A stretch of 64,000 bases of DNA from Phocaeicola dorei (GCF_013009555.1 NZ_CP046176.1:3379501-3443500); one strand, 5' to 3'. Positions 33,965 through 43,268 are shown, counted from the first letter of the stretch. The notes: generated by a model from the sequence alone, not told the origin. Translations and numbers: made by a program.

Positions 33965-34999
33965 TTATTGAATTCCTCTTTCTCTTAGCTTCAACTGCCA
34001 GTTCCAAGCTGAACGTAGAGTGTCCTCCAAATTGGCTTCTGCCTTCCATCCCAACTCCTTATTAGCGAAGTCAGGATTAGCCCATACCTTCTCAATATCT
34101 CCGGCACGACGACCCACGATCTGATAATTAAGTTTCACACCGGTAGCTTTTTCAAATGTATTGATCAGTTCCAATACAGAAACGCCTTTACCCGTTCCAA
34201 TATTAAAGACTTCCACCTTCTCCTTCTGCTTGTTATTCAAAATGCGATCCATTGCGATAACGTGAGCCTTCGCCAAATCCACTACATATATATAGTCACG
34301 GATGCAAGAACCGTCCGGTGTATCATAATCATCCCCAAACACACTCAGTTTTTCACGAATACCCATTGCTGTCTGAGTAACGTAGGGTAACAAGTTTTGT
34401 GGAACACCATTAGGTAATTCACCTATTAATGCAGTGGGATGTGCGCCAATAGGATTAAAGTAACGCAACATAATAGCATTAATAGGCGATCCCGAAGCAA
34501 CTGTATCACGAATAATTTCTTCATTGATCTGTTTTGTATTACCATACGGAGACTCAGCCTTCTTAATCGGAGCCTCTTCCGTTACAGGAAGAACATCGGG
34601 CTGACCATACACCGTACATGATGATGAAAAAATAATACCTTCTACTCCATGTTTCGGCATTAACTCCAACAGGTTAATCAATGAAACCAAGTTATTGCGA
34701 TAATACAACAACGGTTTTTGTACCGATTCACCCACAGCCTTGCTAGCCGCAAAATGAATAATACCTTTTATGCCCGGATATTTAGTAAACAGCTTGTCCA
34801 TTCCCTCAAAATCCAAGCAATCCAACTTTTCAAATGCAGGACGGATTCCTGAAACCTTTTCTATATTATCTACCACATCGGCGCTTGAATTGGACAAATT
34901 GTCCACAATCACTACGTCGTAACCGCTATTTTGCAGCTCTACTACCGTATGAGAACCGATGTAGCCGGTTCCTCCTGTTACTAAAATTCTTTCTTTCAT
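33965..34999 (-). CDS. galE: UDP-glucose 4-epimerase
   Basis: Interconverts UDP-glucose and UDP-galactose (and possibly the N-acetyl forms) with bound NAD. The 344-residue SDR protein begins with the NAD-binding VTGGTGYIGSHT; the catalytic Tyr-x-x-x-Lys is in ESPYGNTKQINEE, and the upstream Ser is in FSSSCTVYG. RDYIYVVDLAKAH and GVSVLELI are typical GalE. The start is the ATG at 34999. It is the second gene of an operon with the nucleotidyltransferase-like gene 32 bp upstream. Confidence 0.93.
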   Translation of the reverse strand: MKERILVTGGTGYIGSHTVVELQNSGYDVVIVDNLSNSSADVVDNIEKVSGIRPAFEKLDCLDFEGMDKLFTKYPGIKGIIHFAASKAVGESVQKPLLYYRNNLVSLINLLELMPKHGVEGIIFSSSCTVYGQPDVLPVTEEAPIKKAESPYGNTKQINEEIIRDTVASGSPINAIMLRYFNPIGAHPTALIGELPNGVPQNLLPYVTQTAMGIREKLSVFGDDYDTPDGSCIRDYIYVVDLAKAHVIAMDRILNNKQKEKVEVFNIGTGKGVSVLELINTFEKATGVKLNYQIVGRRAGDIEKVWANPDFANKELGWKAEANLEDTLRSAWNWQLKLRERGIQ

Positions 35000-35031
35000 A
35001 ATACTTAATATTCTGTCGTTTTCTAATAGGT

Positions 35032-35928
35032 TCAAAACAACTTCGACGGGTAAATCCCTTTTCGTATCATATCATTGATACGAAGCAGGACTTGTATCTT
35101 GTCATCATGCGATACCAACCCCATCCATCTGGCAGGTGTCTCAATCACTTTCACCCTGACTCCGTCAGCAATACGCTCATTCATAAAAGCCGGAATAGAA
35201 TAATGAGCTTTCATATCCATTCCATTCTCATCTATAAACTTATCGAACGCCTTCTTCATCTCACCAAATACCTGCGGAGTAAATCCCCACATATTCATTG
35301 AAACCAAGCTGTTGTCATCCAAAGCTACCCATTTATGTAATTCATTAGGATACATCGGATTTCCACTTATCCGTTCTACTCCTACACGGTCTGTAACGGA
35401 CAACAGATATCCCTTTTCATCCACTTCACAAATACCACGGGTAACCCCTCCGCTTTCCGCCAATACATTTCTCAGCCTGTAGCAAATATTGAAACTATGG
35501 TAGTCAGCTTCTCCCAACATCACCAGATTATCATATAACAATTCAAAACTTTCTCTTTGGTAAAAGTTCACGGCATTTATCACACCGAATGGAGAGTCAA
35601 TCAACTCTTCTCCCATCAAAACAGCTCTTACCGAGCCGTACAGTGCTTTGCGTTTCGGATTACGCTTTTCTTCAGGAATCGTTTCCACATCCTGATAAAC
35701 ATACTCCACTTCTACCACATGTTCATATTTGCCTGATACCAGTTTCTTGAATTCTTGTTCAAAATGTCTGCTTATGACAAATACGATCTTATCAAATCCG
35801 ACTCTTACGGCATCATATATGGAAAAATCTAATATTGTTTCGCCATTAGGACCTATTCCCTCCAGCTGTTTCAATCCACCATATTTATTCCCCATAGTGG
35901 CCGCGAGTACAATCAAGGTCATAGCCAT
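35032..35928 (-). CDS. Nucleotidyltransferase-fold protein lacking catalytic residues
   Basis: A 298-residue protein with a sugar nucleotidyltransferase (GT-A-like) fold. Related active enzymes carry an LAAGMGSRYGGLKQ signature loop, a GT(N/A)HAV segment and an INADDFYG metal-binding motif. Here the equivalents are LAATMGNKYGGLKQ (residues 8-21), GSVRAVLM (98-105) and INAVNFYQ (117-124): the loop Gly and Arg and both Asp are lost. The scaffold residues are otherwise well conserved, so the reading frame is under constraint. It probably binds rather than makes a nucleotide sugar, or regulates a partner. It leads an operon with galE (32 bp gap). Confidence 0.75.
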   Translation of the reverse strand: MAMTLIVLAATMGNKYGGLKQLEGIGPNGETILDFSIYDAVRVGFDKIVFVISRHFEQEFKKLVSGKYEHVVEVEYVYQDVETIPEEKRNPKRKALYGSVRAVLMGEELIDSPFGVINAVNFYQRESFELLYDNLVMLGEADYHSFNICYRLRNVLAESGGVTRGICEVDEKGYLLSVTDRVGVERISGNPMYPNELHKWVALDDNSLVSMNMWGFTPQVFGEMKKAFDKFIDENGMDMKAHYSIPAFMNERIADGVRVKVIETPARWMGLVSHDDKIQVLLRINDMIRKGIYPSKLF

Positions 35929-35952
35929 TTAATCTCTCTATTAATTCTAATG

Positions 35953-35960
35953 CAAAAATA
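35953..35960 (-). promoter_or_regulatory. Promoter -7 box for the nucleotidyltransferase-galE operon
   Basis: The reverse strand reads TATTTTTG followed by CATT, 25 bp before the ATG at 35928. The -33 region is weak. Confidence 0.55.
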
Positions 35961-36012
35961 AGCATAAAAATTGAATTTACGGACAAGAACAATGGATTTC
36001 TTTCTAATAAAA

Positions 36013-36037
36013 AAGTCCGAAGCTGTGCTCCGGACTT
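36013..36037 (-). terminator. Terminator of the rnf operon
   Basis: AAGTCCG...CGGACTT stem (36013-36023 with 36027-36037, TGT loop) followed on the reverse strand by a T-rich run (36014-36007). It lies 31 bp after the rnfA stop. Confidence 0.8.
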
Positions 36038-36068
36038 CTGAATCGGTTTATTTTAACGATGAAGTGAA

Positions 36069-36671
36069 CTATTCTATTCCAAACAGAACACCCAAACCTT
36101 TGTCTACACCTGAAAATCCCATGAATGCCATTGCCAGCAGACCGGCAGTAACCAATGCGATAGCCATTCCCTGCATTCCTTTAGGTATATTCACCAAACT
36201 TAATTGTTCACGGATACCTGCAAACAATACCATAGCCAAAGCAAAACCAAGAGCTGTAGAGAAGGCGTAAACCACGCCAGTCAACAAATCAAAATCTTTC
36301 TGAATGACCAAGATAGCTACACCCAAAATACAGCAGTTAGTGGTTATCAACGGAAGGAATACTCCTAATGCCTGATAAAGGGCAGGAGACACTTTCTTCA
36401 ATATGATTTCCACCATCTGTACCAATGCTGCAATGACAAGGATAAACGCAATGGTCTGCAAATATTCCAATCCGAAAGCATCGAGTACAAATTTCTGGAT
36501 AAGATAGGTAACAATGGTAGCGATGGTAAGCACGAATGCAACAGCCGCACCCATACCCGTAGCTGTCTCAACTTTTTTGGATACACCGAGGAACGGGCAG
36601 ATACCCAAGAATTGTGACAACACAATGTTGTTCACAAATATAGCGGTGATAAATATCAATATATATTCCAT
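36069..36671 (-). CDS. rnfA: Rnf complex subunit RnfA
   Basis: Integral-membrane subunit (200 residues, six hydrophobic segments) of the Rnf ferredoxin:NAD+ oxidoreductase, which couples electron transfer to Na+ or H+ translocation. The N-terminus MEYILIFITAIFVNNIVLSQFLGICPFLGVS is the standard RnfA/NqrE start, with the conserved Cys that co-binds a [2Fe-2S] cluster at the pseudo-symmetry axis with RnfE. Last gene of the seven-gene operon, 18 bp after rnfE. Confidence 0.95.
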   Translation of the reverse strand: MEYILIFITAIFVNNIVLSQFLGICPFLGVSKKVETATGMGAAVAFVLTIATIVTYLIQKFVLDAFGLEYLQTIAFILVIAALVQMVEIILKKVSPALYQALGVFLPLITTNCCILGVAILVIQKDFDLLTGVVYAFSTALGFALAMVLFAGIREQLSLVNIPKGMQGMAIALVTAGLLAMAFMGFSGVDKGLGVLFGIE

Positions 36672-36689
36672 ATTCTTACTTTTTACGGG

Positions 36690-37274
36690 TTATGCTTTCT
36701 TCAGTTTATTCACAATCGCAATAAGGTATCCCAATGCAATGAAGGCTCCCGGTGCGAGAACGAAAATCAACATTCCGTATTGCTCAGGCATGATAGTGAT
36801 ATCAAACAACTTGCCTGTGCCTAGGAACTCACGTACACCACCAAGGATAGTCAATGCAAGAGTAAATCCGAGCCCCATACCCAGTCCATCGAAGAATGAA
36901 GGCACGGGACCGTTCTTTGCTGCAAAAGCTTCGGCACGTCCCAGCAGAATACAGTTTACTACGATCAATGGGATAAACAAGCCCAAAGTAGCATAAAGTG
37001 CCGGCACATATGCCTGCATAATCATCTGCAACAAGGTTACGAATGATGCAATAACCACAACAAAGGCCGGAATGCGCACCATATCAGGTATCAAATTCTT
37101 AATGGCCGAAATTACAACATTAGAACAGATTAATACAAAAGCCGTAGCCAATCCCATTCCCATACCATTGATGGCAGAAGATGTTGTTCCTAATGTAGGA
37201 CACATACCCAAAAGAAGTACAAACGTGGGATTCTCTTTTACAATCCCGTTCATCAATACTTTAAAATTATTCAT
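36690..37274 (-). CDS. rnfE: Rnf complex subunit RnfE
   Basis: Integral-membrane subunit, 194 residues, homologous to RnfA with inverted topology. FVLLLGMCPTLGTTSSAINGMGMG contains the conserved Cys region matching RnfA's CPFLG. Six hydrophobic segments fill the rest. 14 bp follow rnfG. Confidence 0.94.
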   Translation of the reverse strand: MNNFKVLMNGIVKENPTFVLLLGMCPTLGTTSSAINGMGMGLATAFVLICSNVVISAIKNLIPDMVRIPAFVVVIASFVTLLQMIMQAYVPALYATLGLFIPLIVVNCILLGRAEAFAAKNGPVPSFFDGLGMGLGFTLALTILGGVREFLGTGKLFDITIMPEQYGMLIFVLAPGAFIALGYLIAIVNKLKKA

Positions 37275-37288
37275 AGTCTGCTCCTTCC

Positions 37289-38080
37289 TTATTTTTTATT
37301 TTTACAATCTTGCTTGGGACATTCTACTTTTTTGCAGTCTGCCTTATCGCAGTTAGCAGGATCACATTTATCGCTACAAACAGTCTTGCAGGCTGTAGAG
37401 TCACAAACCTGCTTACATGCCTCGTTTCCTTCACATTGAGCATCGCAGGCAGTAGCATTTTCGGCAACAGTTTCAGACACTTGCTGAGTTGCACCACTAG
37501 CGCCATCCACATTCTGACCACTATATGCTGCATAAGCATTGTTCACAGCTTTTAGAAAAGCACGTGTAGTGATGGTAGAAGCTGTGATAGCATCTATCTG
37601 ACCACCATCCTTATTTACCACCAATGCTCCCTGTCCCGGATTCATACCGGTAATGTCGCCTTTTGCACCTTTCTTAAACCAATCAGCCGCCTTTGACCCC
37701 AAGCCCGGAGTCTCAGCATGGCTCAACAAAGAATAGTCTATGATATTTCCCTCTTTGTCAAAACCTACCAGCACACTCAAAGCGCCACCAAAACCATTGG
37801 CAGAAGATTCTACGGCAGCACCAATAAATTCGCCACCCTTGGTTGCCTTATATATTTTATAAGTAGCACCATCCAATTCTATAGTTTCAGGAGCTTCCGC
37901 AGGATTGTTATCAAACCCCGGAACTACAACTGCAATAGCGTCACTCAAAGCTTTTGCATTAGCCTCAGCAATAGGACCGGCAGTCAGTTGGTTGACATAA
38001 GCCAAAAGTCCGGTTGCAATCACAGTAATCGCTGTCAGCACGATAACCATGTTTTTCAAAGATGATTCTAGTTTTTTCAT
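37289..38080 (-). CDS. rnfG: Rnf complex subunit RnfG with a cysteine-rich C-terminal extension
   Basis: Membrane-anchored flavin subunit. One N-terminal helix (about 9-30) precedes a periplasmic FMN-binding domain with HAETPGLGSK and the covalent-FMN threonine motif in DAITASTITTRAF. The usual family protein ends soon after this region, near residue 200. Here residues 212-263 add a tail with 11 Cys in 52 residues, spaced by three or four residues (CDAQC, KQVCDSTAC, SDKCDPANC, KADCKKVEC), rich in Asp and Lys. It overlaps rnfD by 4 bp (ATGA type). The tail might bind metal or a cluster or form disulfides in the periplasm. Confidence 0.92.
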   Translation of the reverse strand: MKKLESSLKNMVIVLTAITVIATGLLAYVNQLTAGPIAEANAKALSDAIAVVVPGFDNNPAEAPETIELDGATYKIYKATKGGEFIGAAVESSANGFGGALSVLVGFDKEGNIIDYSLLSHAETPGLGSKAADWFKKGAKGDITGMNPGQGALVVNKDGGQIDAITASTITTRAFLKAVNNAYAAYSGQNVDGASGATQQVSETVAENATACDAQCEGNEACKQVCDSTACKTVCSDKCDPANCDKADCKKVECPKQDCKNKK

Positions 38081-39066
38081 TTCTTCACGACCTCCCCGAA
38101 TCTTTTAGGTTTACAATAAGTATTGATTAACGGAGTGAATGCGTTCATAATGAATATAGCGAAAGACATACCTTCGGGATATGCACCGAACAAACGGATA
38201 ACCACGGTCAGGAAACCGATAGCCACACCGTATATAATCATACCTTTATGAGTCATAGGCGAAGTAACATAGTCGGTTGCCATGAAAATAGCACCCAACA
38301 TCAAACCACCTGTAAACAAGTGAGCCAACGGAGATGCGTAAGCCACCGGATCAACCAAATGCATCAGACCGGCAAATACAAATACAGTCACCAGAATAGA
38401 TACAGGAATATGCCAGGAAATAATCTTTTTCCATAGCATATATCCCAGGCCAAGCAATAAAGCCAATGCACTCACCTCACCTAGCGAACCCGGGTTATTA
38501 CCCAGAAACAGACTTAATGTATCGGGCAACTGACCTAAAGCATTTACATCACCCTTTACAGCCATTTTCATCAATGCCAGCGGAGTAGCACCGGTTTCAG
38601 CATCGGTATAACTTCCCCATTGTTGAACCAACGGCCATGAAGTCATCTGCACAGGAAAAGAAATCAGCAAGAAGATACGACCTACCAACGCAGGATTAAA
38701 AGGATTACAACCCAATCCGCCGAAAGTCATCTTGCCCACACCGATTGCCACCAACGCACCGATGATAATAATCCAAAGCGGCAAGTTGGAAGGCAGATTG
38801 AATGCCAGCAACACACCGGTTATAATAGCCGAACCATCACAGATGGTAGAGCGTTCTCTCTTCAAAATAAACTTGGTAATCGCCCATTCGAAGAATACAC
38901 AAGCGGCAACCGAGGTCAAGGTCACCACCACGGCGCCCAGTCCGAACATATAAAATGACACCAGCAACGCAGGTATCAACGCAATGAGTACACCATACAT
39001 ATTCTTCTGTATGCTGTCACCGCTATGAACGTGAGGCGATAATGATACTATTAATTTATTAGCCAT
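38077..39066 (-). CDS. rnfD: Rnf complex subunit RnfD
   Basis: Integral-membrane flavin subunit, 329 residues, with eight to ten membrane helices. The covalent FMN-binding threonine lies in the DAETGATPL segment (around residue 165). SPHVHSGDSIQKNM opening and GGLGCNPFNPALVGR are typical. It sits 14 bp after rnfC and overlaps rnfG by 4 bp. Confidence 0.94.
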   Translation of the reverse strand: MANKLIVSLSPHVHSGDSIQKNMYGVLIALIPALLVSFYMFGLGAVVVTLTSVAACVFFEWAITKFILKRERSTICDGSAIITGVLLAFNLPSNLPLWIIIIGALVAIGVGKMTFGGLGCNPFNPALVGRIFLLISFPVQMTSWPLVQQWGSYTDAETGATPLALMKMAVKGDVNALGQLPDTLSLFLGNNPGSLGEVSALALLLGLGYMLWKKIISWHIPVSILVTVFVFAGLMHLVDPVAYASPLAHLFTGGLMLGAIFMATDYVTSPMTHKGMIIYGVAIGFLTVVIRLFGAYPEGMSFAIFIMNAFTPLINTYCKPKRFGEVVKK

Positions 39067-39080
39067 ACTATTTTGTCGAA

Positions 39081-40418
39081 TTATTTTTTAGCATTACGTG
39101 CACGGATAATACCGCCTACTGTGCCCTTACCCAAACGGATATAGTCCAGCAAATAACGATGAGACGGACATGTAAACTGACACGAACCGCACTCGATGCA
39201 CGACATTACATCTTCTTTCTCTACTCTCTCCCAATCCTTATGAGCTGAAAGTGTTGCCAATAAGAAAGGCTCCAGTCCCATGGGACACACGTTAACACAC
39301 TTGGCACAGCGGATACAGGGCTGAGCTTCCGCACGGGCAGCTTCCTTATCATTCATAATCAGCACACCCGAACTACCTTTACAAATAGGAACTTCTGTAT
39401 TAACCAGTGCTTTACCCATCATCGGACCACCACCAATCACTTTTCCCGTATCTTCGGGCAAACCGCCAGCCGCATCAATCAGCTGGCTCATCGGAGTCCC
39501 CATACGGGTGAGAAAATTAGATGGATTTCTGACAGACTTACCTGTAACGGTTACAATGCGTTCAAACAAAGGTTTGTTTTTCTGAACGGCTTCATAAACG
39601 GCAAATGCAGTACCTACATTCTGAACTACCGCACCCACATTGATAGGAATAGCGGGAGGAGCAGGAACCTGGCGACCAATCACAGCATCTATCAACTGTT
39701 TCTCACCACCTTGCGGATATTTCACCTGCAAAGGAACTACCTCTATACCGGGATACTGAGCAGCCTTTTCAGTCATCAACTTAATAGCATCCGGTTTATT
39801 ATTTTCAATACCGATATATCCCTTGGTTACTTTTGCAGCTTTCATCAGAATGCTTACGCCCACCAGTACTTCGTCTGCCTTTTCCAACATCAAACGATGG
39901 TCGGCAGTGAGGTAAGGCTCACACTCTACAGCATTGATAATTACACATTCCGCCTTGCAGCCCGGAGGAGGAGAAAGTTTCACATGAGTAGGGAAACAAG
40001 CACCGCCCATACCTACTACACCTGCATTTTTCACTTTAGCAACGATTTCTTCGGGTGTGAGAGCACACTCTTTCACCAATGTCGAACTGCGGTCTATTGA
40101 TTCTTCCCATTCGTCACCATCCACATCGATAAAGATAGCCGGCTTGCGGTAACCGCTTGCATCGATTACGGCGTCTACCTTGTTCACTTTACCGGATACA
40201 GACGAGAAGATGGCTGCTGAAACAAAGCCACCCGCCTCAGCAATCTTCGTACCTACCTTCACCACATCGCCTTTTTTCACGATGGCAGTAGCAGGAGCAC
40301 CGATATGCTGTGACAAAGGAAATACCGCTTGCTTAGGAAGTGCAAGGGTTTCAATGGCTTTGCCTGCTGACAATTTATTTTCTGCTGGATGTACTCCACC
40401 AATTCTAAATGTCTTCAC
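39081..40418 (-). CDS. rnfC: Rnf complex subunit RnfC
   Basis: Peripheral NADH/FMN/iron-sulfur subunit, 445 residues. The N-terminal barrel-sandwich domain is followed by the NQO1-like NADH/FMN region (GMGGACFPTHVKLSPP, NAVECEPYLTADH) and two 4Fe-4S motifs near the C-terminus (CIRCAKCVNVCPMGLEP and CIECGSCQFTCPSHR). It accepts electrons from, or delivers them to, NAD. It lies 39 bp after rnfB. Confidence 0.95.
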   Translation of the reverse strand: MKTFRIGGVHPAENKLSAGKAIETLALPKQAVFPLSQHIGAPATAIVKKGDVVKVGTKIAEAGGFVSAAIFSSVSGKVNKVDAVIDASGYRKPAIFIDVDGDEWEESIDRSSTLVKECALTPEEIVAKVKNAGVVGMGGACFPTHVKLSPPPGCKAECVIINAVECEPYLTADHRLMLEKADEVLVGVSILMKAAKVTKGYIGIENNKPDAIKLMTEKAAQYPGIEVVPLQVKYPQGGEKQLIDAVIGRQVPAPPAIPINVGAVVQNVGTAFAVYEAVQKNKPLFERIVTVTGKSVRNPSNFLTRMGTPMSQLIDAAGGLPEDTGKVIGGGPMMGKALVNTEVPICKGSSGVLIMNDKEAARAEAQPCIRCAKCVNVCPMGLEPFLLATLSAHKDWERVEKEDVMSCIECGSCQFTCPSHRYLLDYIRLGKGTVGGIIRARNAKK

Positions 40419-40457
40419 TGTTATATCTTTTTAATTTTTACTTACTTTGAATTTTGA

Positions 40458-41405
40458 TTATGCTTCCGCTTTCGGAGCCTCAGCTTTCACCGCTTCCGGA
40501 GTTTCCACCTTTGAAGCCTCTACTTTTGCAGCAGGTTTTGCAGCAGCCTCACCAGCCGGCACTTCTACCTTCGGTTTACGTGGCGGGAAATTAATAGCTT
40601 GGATAGCCCCTTTCGGACATTCCGATTCACATTTACGGCAAGATTTACACTTAGCCGGATCAATGTATGCCAAATTATTCTCTAACGTAATGGCTTCGAA
40701 CGGACACACTTTCACACACTTTCCACAACCAATACAACTAGCCTTGCAAGCCTTGTTGGCAACAGCTCCCTTATCCTTGTTCACACACATCACCACTACG
40801 CGGCGATTGTTCTTTCCTTTCGGACGAATTTCAATGATCTTACGCGGACAAGCTTTGCTACAAGCCCCACAAGCTGTACATTTTTCTTCGTCCACTTCCG
40901 GAAGGCCGGTTTCAGGATTCATGTGAATAGCATCAAACTGACACACTTCCACACAATCACCACAACCCAGACAACCGAATGTACAACCCGTCTCACCACC
41001 TGAAGTGGCATGAGCGATGGCACACGATTTAGCTCCGTCATACAGAGCAGTACGAGGGCGATTTTCACAACTACCGTTACATCTTACCACCGCAACTTTC
41101 GGTTCGGCAGCAACGGCTTCCAATCCCAAAATGGCAGCTACTTTCTCCATTACCGGAGCACCACCAACCGGACATAACTTACCCTCCAGCGAACCGGCAT
41201 CGGCAGCCTTCACGCAGGCACCAGCAAAACCAGAGCAACCGGGATAACCACATCCACCGCAATTCGCCTGAGGAAGCACTTCGCTCACCTTGGCAATCCG
41301 CGGATCTTCATACACAGCAAACTTCTTAGAAGCGGCATACAAGATTACCGCGGCAATCAAGCCAATCGCTCCCAACGAAATTACTGCAACCAGAATTAAA
41401 TCCAT
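40458..41405 (-). CDS. rnfB: Rnf complex subunit RnfB
   Basis: Iron-sulfur subunit (315 residues) that docks ferredoxin. It has an N-terminal membrane helix, the 4Fe-4S Fes domain (CGGCGYPGCSGFAGAC), and three pairs of ferredoxin-like CxxCxxCxxxCP motifs, including CLGCGDCVEVC, CTACGACSKACP, CIGCGKCVKVCP and CKSCRKCESECP. The last ~40 residues are a low-complexity Ala/Glu/Lys/Pro tail of no known function. It follows rseC by 20 bp. Confidence 0.94.
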   Translation of the reverse strand: MDLILVAVISLGAIGLIAAVILYAASKKFAVYEDPRIAKVSEVLPQANCGGCGYPGCSGFAGACVKAADAGSLEGKLCPVGGAPVMEKVAAILGLEAVAAEPKVAVVRCNGSCENRPRTALYDGAKSCAIAHATSGGETGCTFGCLGCGDCVEVCQFDAIHMNPETGLPEVDEEKCTACGACSKACPRKIIEIRPKGKNNRRVVVMCVNKDKGAVANKACKASCIGCGKCVKVCPFEAITLENNLAYIDPAKCKSCRKCESECPKGAIQAINFPPRKPKVEVPAGEAAAKPAAKVEASKVETPEAVKAEAPKAEA

Positions 41406-41425
41406 AAATTTTAGTTAGTTATTTA

Positions 41426-41854
41426 TTAATTATTTTTTATTGGTTCAAGCGTAAATGAAAACTTCTTGCTCAACTTATTCCTGCATACATATATGATAAG
41501 GTAATACGGGAGCAAGGCTGACAAAGCAACAAGCGCCGACCTTAACTCATCCCCCCCCGTAAAACGCATGGAAATAAATAAAGTAATCAGCAATACCAAG
41601 AAAGGGATACCAAAAGCCAGCAATACGGCTTGCATCCCCATGGAAGTGGTACCATAAATCATCACCTCCTCACCTATGCGGTAAGAAGATGCCTTCATGT
41701 CAAAAACATCAATCAGTTTCTCTTTACTTTCAGATGCATTGCAATGCCCTTTCACACTACAAGCCGAACAGGCAGAAGTTTGTACGATTCTCACCCGCAC
41801 ATGAGAACCTTCAATGTTTTCCACAATACCACGATGTTTGATTATATCGGTCAT
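41426..41854 (-). CDS. rseC: RseC/MucC-like protein
   Basis: A 142-residue membrane protein of the SoxR-reducing/RseC family with an N-terminal Cys cluster (QTSACSACSVKGHCNA) and two membrane helices (about 76-95 and 104-124). In gammaproteobacteria RseC is linked to Rnf and to reduction of SoxR; here it is the first gene of the rnf operon, probably a maturation or accessory factor. The start at 41854 is chosen over a Met at 41887 because a promoter box lies in between. Confidence 0.88.
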   Translation of the reverse strand: MTDIIKHRGIVENIEGSHVRVRIVQTSACSACSVKGHCNASESKEKLIDVFDMKASSYRIGEEVMIYGTTSMGMQAVLLAFGIPFLVLLITLFISMRFTGGDELRSALVALSALLPYYLIIYVCRNKLSKKFSFTLEPIKNN

Positions 41855-41884
41855 TTTTGCAAACTCTACATTACAAAACTGCGG

Positions 41885-41892
41885 CAAATGTA
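41885..41892 (-). promoter_or_regulatory. Promoter -7 box of the rseC-rnfBCDGEA operon
   Basis: The reverse strand reads TACATTTG, a TAnnTTTG match, 31 bp before the rseC ATG. It is the only good box upstream of the operon. Confidence 0.65.
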
Positions 41893-41980
41893 CGATTTTA
41901 ATTGGATTCTAAGAAGTATAAAATGATATTTTCACTATAAAAATCGATTTTTTGTGTGGAGAAATTAAAATTAGAAACAA

Positions 41981-42013
41981 GAAAGGGAGGAAAATTTTAA
42001 ATTCCCCCCTTTC
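41981..42013 (-). terminator. Terminator after ilvA
   Basis: GAAAGGGAGG (41981-41990) pairs with CCCCCCTTTC (42004-42013) over about 10 bp, with AT-rich flanks, 20 bp past the ilvA stop on the reverse strand. Confidence 0.6.
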
Positions 42014-42032
42014 TACTTGTAAAGTATATAAT

Positions 42033-43229
42033 TTATTTCATTATCACATAGCCTGCATCCAACAGTTTTTGACGAATGGATGCTATATGTTCCTCGTTTC
42101 TGGTTTCCATAACGACACGAAGGGCACATCCGGTGACATCTGCACTCTCACTATTTCGCTCATGATGTACAGAAATTACATTTCCTCCCTGCTCTGCGAT
42201 AATTTTGCTGACTCCCAACAGCTGCCCCGGTTTGTCTATCAAGTCCAAAGTTACTGCATAGGTACGTCCCGACTTTGCCATACCGCGACTGATGACACGG
42301 CTCAATATCGTCACATCAATATTACCTCCAGACACCAGGCAAACAGTTTTCTTACCCTTTACCGGTACCTTATTGAACATGGCTGCAGCAACGGACACAG
42401 CTCCCGCCCCCTCTGCAACAATCCGCTGGCGTTCTATCAATGCCAGAATAGCTGCGGCAATCTCATCCTCGGTCACAGTTACAATTCCGTCCACATACTG
42501 ATTAACCAAGTCAAAAGTATTTGTTCCCGGCTCTTTCACCGCGATTCCATCGGCAAAAGTGGAAACAGAGTGAAGACGCTCAATACGCGAATGAAGAATA
42601 GAATTTGCCATACTGGCCGCACCCAACGCCTGTACACCATATACCTTGACAGACGGTTTCAAAGCCTTCAACGCATAAGCCACTCCCGAAATCAGTCCGC
42701 CCCCACCAATGGGGACAATGACTACCTCCACATCCGGCATTTCCTCCAATAACTCCAAACCGATAGTACCTTGTCCGGCTATCACATTCTCGTCATCAAA
42801 GGGATGAACAAAAGTATATCCCTTTTCATCACGTAATTGCAGAGCTTTCTGATAAGCATCATCATAGACTCCCGGAACCAAACAAACTTCCGCCCCATAA
42901 TGCTTCGTAGCCTCAACTTTAGATATAGGTGCTCCCTCTGGAAGACAAATCAACGACTTGATGCCACACTTAGTGGCAGCCAATGCCACCCCTTGCGCAT
43001 GATTACCGGCAGAACAGGCTATCACACCTCTCGCCTTTTCTTCATCAGACAATTGGGAAATCTTGTAATAAGCACCACGCACTTTAAACGATCCTGTGAA
43101 TTGCAGGTTTTCGGGCTTCAGATAAACTGTACTCTCAGGATTTATCTGAGGAGCATAAATCAAATCAGTGCGACGGACAACCTCTTTCAGGACATGAGCC
43201 GCCTTGTATATTGCATCTAATTGTAGCAT
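42033..43229 (-). CDS. ilvA: Threonine ammonia-lyase
   Basis: PLP enzyme deaminating threonine to 2-oxobutanoate. The 398-residue protein has the PLP lysine in FTGSFKVRGAYYK, the phosphate loop VPIGGGGLISG, and a C-terminal ACT domain (VTLDLIDKPGQLLGVSKIIAEQGGNV). A single ACT domain and ~400 residues suit the shorter TdcB-like/BsIlvA-like form, which can be catabolic or biosynthetic. It has its own promoter box. Confidence 0.9.
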   Translation of the reverse strand: MLQLDAIYKAAHVLKEVVRRTDLIYAPQINPESTVYLKPENLQFTGSFKVRGAYYKISQLSDEEKARGVIACSAGNHAQGVALAATKCGIKSLICLPEGAPISKVEATKHYGAEVCLVPGVYDDAYQKALQLRDEKGYTFVHPFDDENVIAGQGTIGLELLEEMPDVEVVIVPIGGGGLISGVAYALKALKPSVKVYGVQALGAASMANSILHSRIERLHSVSTFADGIAVKEPGTNTFDLVNQYVDGIVTVTEDEIAAAILALIERQRIVAEGAGAVSVAAAMFNKVPVKGKKTVCLVSGGNIDVTILSRVISRGMAKSGRTYAVTLDLIDKPGQLLGVSKIIAEQGGNVISVHHERNSESADVTGCALRVVMETRNEEHIASIRQKLLDAGYVIMK

Positions 43230-43260
43230 AGGTATAACACTCTTGTTTTTTAATTGGGTG

Positions 43261-43268
43261 CAAAGCTA
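43261..43268 (-). promoter_or_regulatory. Promoter -7 box for ilvA
   Basis: The reverse strand reads TAGCTTTG followed by CACC, 32 bp before the ATG. No TTTG at -33. Confidence 0.55.

Noticed and set aside
41952..42752. 266-codon forward open frame opposite ilvA
   Set aside because: It is the complement of the well-supported ilvA gene; its translation is Ser/His/Arg/Tyr-rich without any family-like motif.
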